This document shows positions 61,470 through 64,000 of a DNA stretch of 64,000 bases, one piece after another; the first letter of the stretch is position 1; each line of letters opens with the position of its first letter. Under the pieces are notes generated by a model. The model made no database searches. It was not told where the DNA came from and saw only the letters and a program-made list of their open reading frames with translations. This DNA comes from Pseudeuparius sepicola (taxonomy: Eukaryota; Arthropoda; Insecta; Coleoptera; Anthribidae): contig OY987299.1 of the NCBI GenBank assembly GCA_963920635.1, positions 20,972,901 through 21,036,900 on the forward strand. The letters are read 5' to 3'. Made by a program: the position numbers and the translations under genes.

Positions 61470-62216
61470 CTTGATTACAGGAGATCCATTCGGTGCTCCC
61501 TCCTCCACCTTAGGGTAGTACGTTCCACAATCCTTGAACATAGGCTTGTTATCATTAACATCGGTAATAAACACCACAACCACAGCAGTGCTCGTATGTA
61601 TAGTCGCATCACCGTTAACGCAACAAGCACCATCATCCATGGCTGTCACGTTCAACTCGTACTTGTCCCTATCCAGCGATATAGCCTTCGAATGCAATCG
61701 AATCACGCCCGTGATCTCCTCAATAACGAACTGCCCCGAACTGGTACCGCCGCCGACAAACCCAAACCTGACATTATCGCCGTCTTTGTCGGACGCCACC
61801 ACGGTCGTCACCAACGTGTTCGGACCGGCGTTCTCGTCCACGTTCGGCGTGTACACTTGCTGCGAAAACTTCGGTTCTTCGTCGTTTTTATTCTTGGTGT
61901 ACACCCGCACCGTGGCCGTGCCGACCTTGGACGGTTCCCCCTTATCTTTCGCCGTGACGACGAACTCGTAGTAGGCGTTGTTGTTGTCGGCGTCCAGCTG
62001 TTTGTTGTTGGAGATGATGCCGCTGGGGTCGACGCTGAAGTGGTCGTCGGAGACGAAGTACTCGATTTCGGCGTTGATGCCCGAATCGGCGTCCATCGCT
62101 TTGACTTTGAGGATGCTGGTGCCGGGCGGGATGTCCTCGTCGACGTTGTGGGCCTGGTAGTCCGGCAGTTCGAATTTGGGAGCGTTGTCGTTGACGTCGG
62201 TCACTCGGATGGTGAG
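61470..62216 (-). CDS. CadN: Cadherin-N exon encoding parts of three cadherin repeats
   Basis: This exon encodes 249 residues of the extracellular part of Cadherin-N, a classical-type cadherin for calcium-dependent adhesion of neurons and axons. The minus-strand frame is open throughout. It shows linker motifs DVNDNAP near the start, NKNDEEP in the middle and DVNDNKP near the end, so it spans two complete repeats and the start of a third. Conserved stretches such as KFELPDYQAHNVDE and GFVGGGTSSGQF fit insect CadN. The donor reads AAG|GTAAGA at 61469 and ends in phase 0. The acceptor chosen is the AG after a pyrimidine tract (cccttccag) just above 62216; it keeps frame but is the least certain border, because the open frame runs about 50 nt further upstream. 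A 211-nt intron separates it from the next exon. No upstream exon was found before the right window edge. Confidence 0.9.
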
Positions 62217-62520
62217 CTGGAAGGGAACGGTCGGGTCAGGTATGGAAAATAAAGTGCAACATAACATAGTGCATCGTGAAGTAGGTGCTGTTATAAGCGT
62301 TTTTCTATATTATATTTCTCAGGTTTTTGCGCTACATGAGAACATGGGCAACATAATGCCCTCTGAAAGACATACTGACTTAAATAACAACAAAAAATCT
62401 GGCTCTAACTCCCAGTATATATCTGGAAAATTCAATATTGCTTCTGGCAGTTCCTTTATCCTCTATCCTTTATTTAGTACAGTCACTTAAGCCAGAAAAG
62501 AAGGTCAACCTCGGAATGAA

Positions 62521-63706
62521 AGATAATAAGCTGTAAACTTGTATAAACCGCTTTGTTTAGGCATTCTAAAACTTGTCTCAAAAGTCTCATATATTCAAGG
62601 TCACAAAAATCGGTTTTTCGAAAATATCTCGCTTCCGATGATGTTTTAATCTTTTATGAAAATTGTAGAGCATAAAATTCTCTACAAATTTTGCTGTAAA
62701 TATTTTTTATAAGCTTAACAGTTTTTGAGATAGAGCGCAGAGAGCGCGCAGCGCTCAGACACATGTGTATAGTTAATTAATTACTAAAAAATCCTTAATA
62801 TTGAATATTTTGTATTATCTATTAATTAATACATTATATTTCATAATATTTTGCATTTGTCATATTATAATATATTCTAAAATATTTTTCTTGAAATCGG
62901 CAGTAGTGTCCCAAAATCGTCATTAAAAGATCAGAAATCGGCACTGAAGTAACCCGTTATTGTACGATTTTTTCAATAAGTAGGCTTTGGCGAGATGTAA
63001 ATATCAAACGTCAGACGCGGAGTCATCGCCCGTCAAAAGTGACCAAATATTCAAAACCCGGCCAATAAAGGCCCATTTAACTCTTAGTACACATTGCGAA
63101 ATTGTTACCTATAGCAGCGCAATCTGTCTTTCATACTTGACCTGTCTTTGTCATACTTGACCTAGGTAGAGCGATCGTCAAAGTCGAGCAACGCCGCGCG
63201 TAGTCGGTTCATGGACGAGTGATCCCTTATTATTATTTTCTTGCCTAATAACCATTTTTTTCCGATTTCAAAAAATATATAATATGTACCTCGGCACTGA
63301 AGTCCTTTTTATGACTCATGTGGTTTATTTGCCTCGGCCAGAGGCCTCGGCAACTAAATTCCACATGAGTCATAAAAGGTTGAACTTTAGTGCCTTGGTA
63401 CATAAATAACTATTAAGTATATTTTATCATACATTTACTACAATTATTGAAGTTCAAATGTGAGGAGAATTTACGTGAACTATAGAAGGACACGACTCTC
63501 TCTTTTCTTCTTCTGAATTTTATGCTCTACAAAAATCGTAATAGATACAAATATCATTGGAACCATAGAAAGCGAGATATTTGCAAAAAAAAACGATTTT
63601 TGTAACCTCTGACCTTGAATATATTAAGACGCGGACAAGAGATTTTATGAGACTTTTGAGACAACTTTTAGAATGCGAAGAAAAAGGTTTATACAAATTT
63701 ACAGCT
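62521..63706. mobile_element. Palindrome split by a 640-bp-family repeat
   Basis: The left arm (GTCTCAAAAGTCTCATA, AATATCTCGCTT, TTGTAGAGCATAAAATTC) and right arm are inverted copies with small indels. The centre holds the repeat at 62884-63414. Confidence 0.7.
62884..63414. repeat. 640-bp repeat family, copy 3, inserted in a palindrome
   Basis: It starts TTTTTCTTGAAATCGG and ends with the terminal hairpin at 63284-63403. It sits between the two arms of the palindrome at about 62521-63706, so it arrived in, or was carried with, the palindrome centre. Confidence 0.8.
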
Positions 63707-64000
63707 TATTATGTCTCGTTTCCCTAATGTGACTGGACTAATTTGCTAGCAGGCTAGAGTGTATCATTGCTAATTCATATTTTTAAAACACTGCCCAAAT
63801 TATTTCATTTCACAAATTAATCATATTCTCGATACCATAATATATGATAACCATATTCAGAATTAACATGAAATAACAGTTTATCGCTTTATAGAGGGAT
63901 CGTTTACTAGTGCAACAATTTACCAAAACATGGAATTTATTACCGACAAATGAGAGTGCAGCGAACAGTGTGGTAAATATGTATAATTTTGGATATGCTC

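Larger units (their letters stand above)
62217..64000 (-). other. CadN: CadN intron upstream of the first exon in the window
   Basis: No cadherin exon was found here. The stretch holds a palindrome with outer limits about 62521-63706, split by a copy of the 640-bp repeat at 62884-63414. The flanks 62217-62520 and 63707-64000 are AT-rich with nothing recognisable. The upstream CadN exon must lie beyond the right edge. Confidence 0.65.

Noticed and set aside
61534..62252. Plus-strand open frames of 145 and 218 residues
   Set aside because: They are antisense to the CadN exon at 61470-62216 and have no recognisable domain.

Overview
The window is animal, almost certainly insect, nuclear DNA. 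It is AT-rich and packed with transposon remnants, and lies entirely inside one host gene on the minus strand: Cadherin-N (CadN). Seven cadherin exons were found, with GT-AG borders and exon phases that join without a break. Nothing in the sequence fixes the order of insect; a beetle is plausible but unproven.

Layout in transcription order (high to low coordinates): exon 61470-62216, exon 60986-61258, exon 51826-52017, two alternative exons (A, 35952-36142; B, 32574-32764), exon 20587-20776 and exon 20324-20506. The gene runs off both window edges. Exons A and B are both 191 nt, have the same phase and encode homologous but different versions of the same cadherin segment. Using exactly one of them keeps the frame; using both or neither breaks it. 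They are a mutually exclusive pair that matches the fly CadN exon 7a/7b position by my memory of that gene. Each lies in its own GC-rich island, has a weak 5' splice site, is followed by strong intronic G-runs, and has the same 10-nt C-rich motif 66-67 nt upstream of its acceptor.

The other roughly 62 kb is intron filled with mobile elements. Four main kinds are present. (1) Many TA-flanked foldback elements, 0.7-2 kb long, start with a TACAGGGTGT-type end; several are concentric palindromes, and some carry broken mariner/Tc1 transposase pieces in the middle. (2) A complete-looking pogo-like transposon at 12788-15586 has a two-exon, 660-residue transposase, matching ends and a TA duplication. 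It is nested in a second element, which is nested in a Harbinger-like element that has a neighbour copy in inverted orientation. (3) A decayed, inverted Penelope-like retroelement with a GIY-YIG endonuclease domain lies at 53577-55390. (4) Four copies of a roughly 640-bp repeat end in a long hairpin. No rRNA, tRNA, CRISPR array or bacterial-type operon was seen.

The host gene encodes a large calcium-dependent adhesion receptor of neurons. The strongest biological signal is the alternative-exon cassette, where exon choice changes the calcium-binding linker. The strongest genome-structure signal is the repeated concentric palindromes, which would fold into long double-stranded RNA whenever CadN is transcribed.
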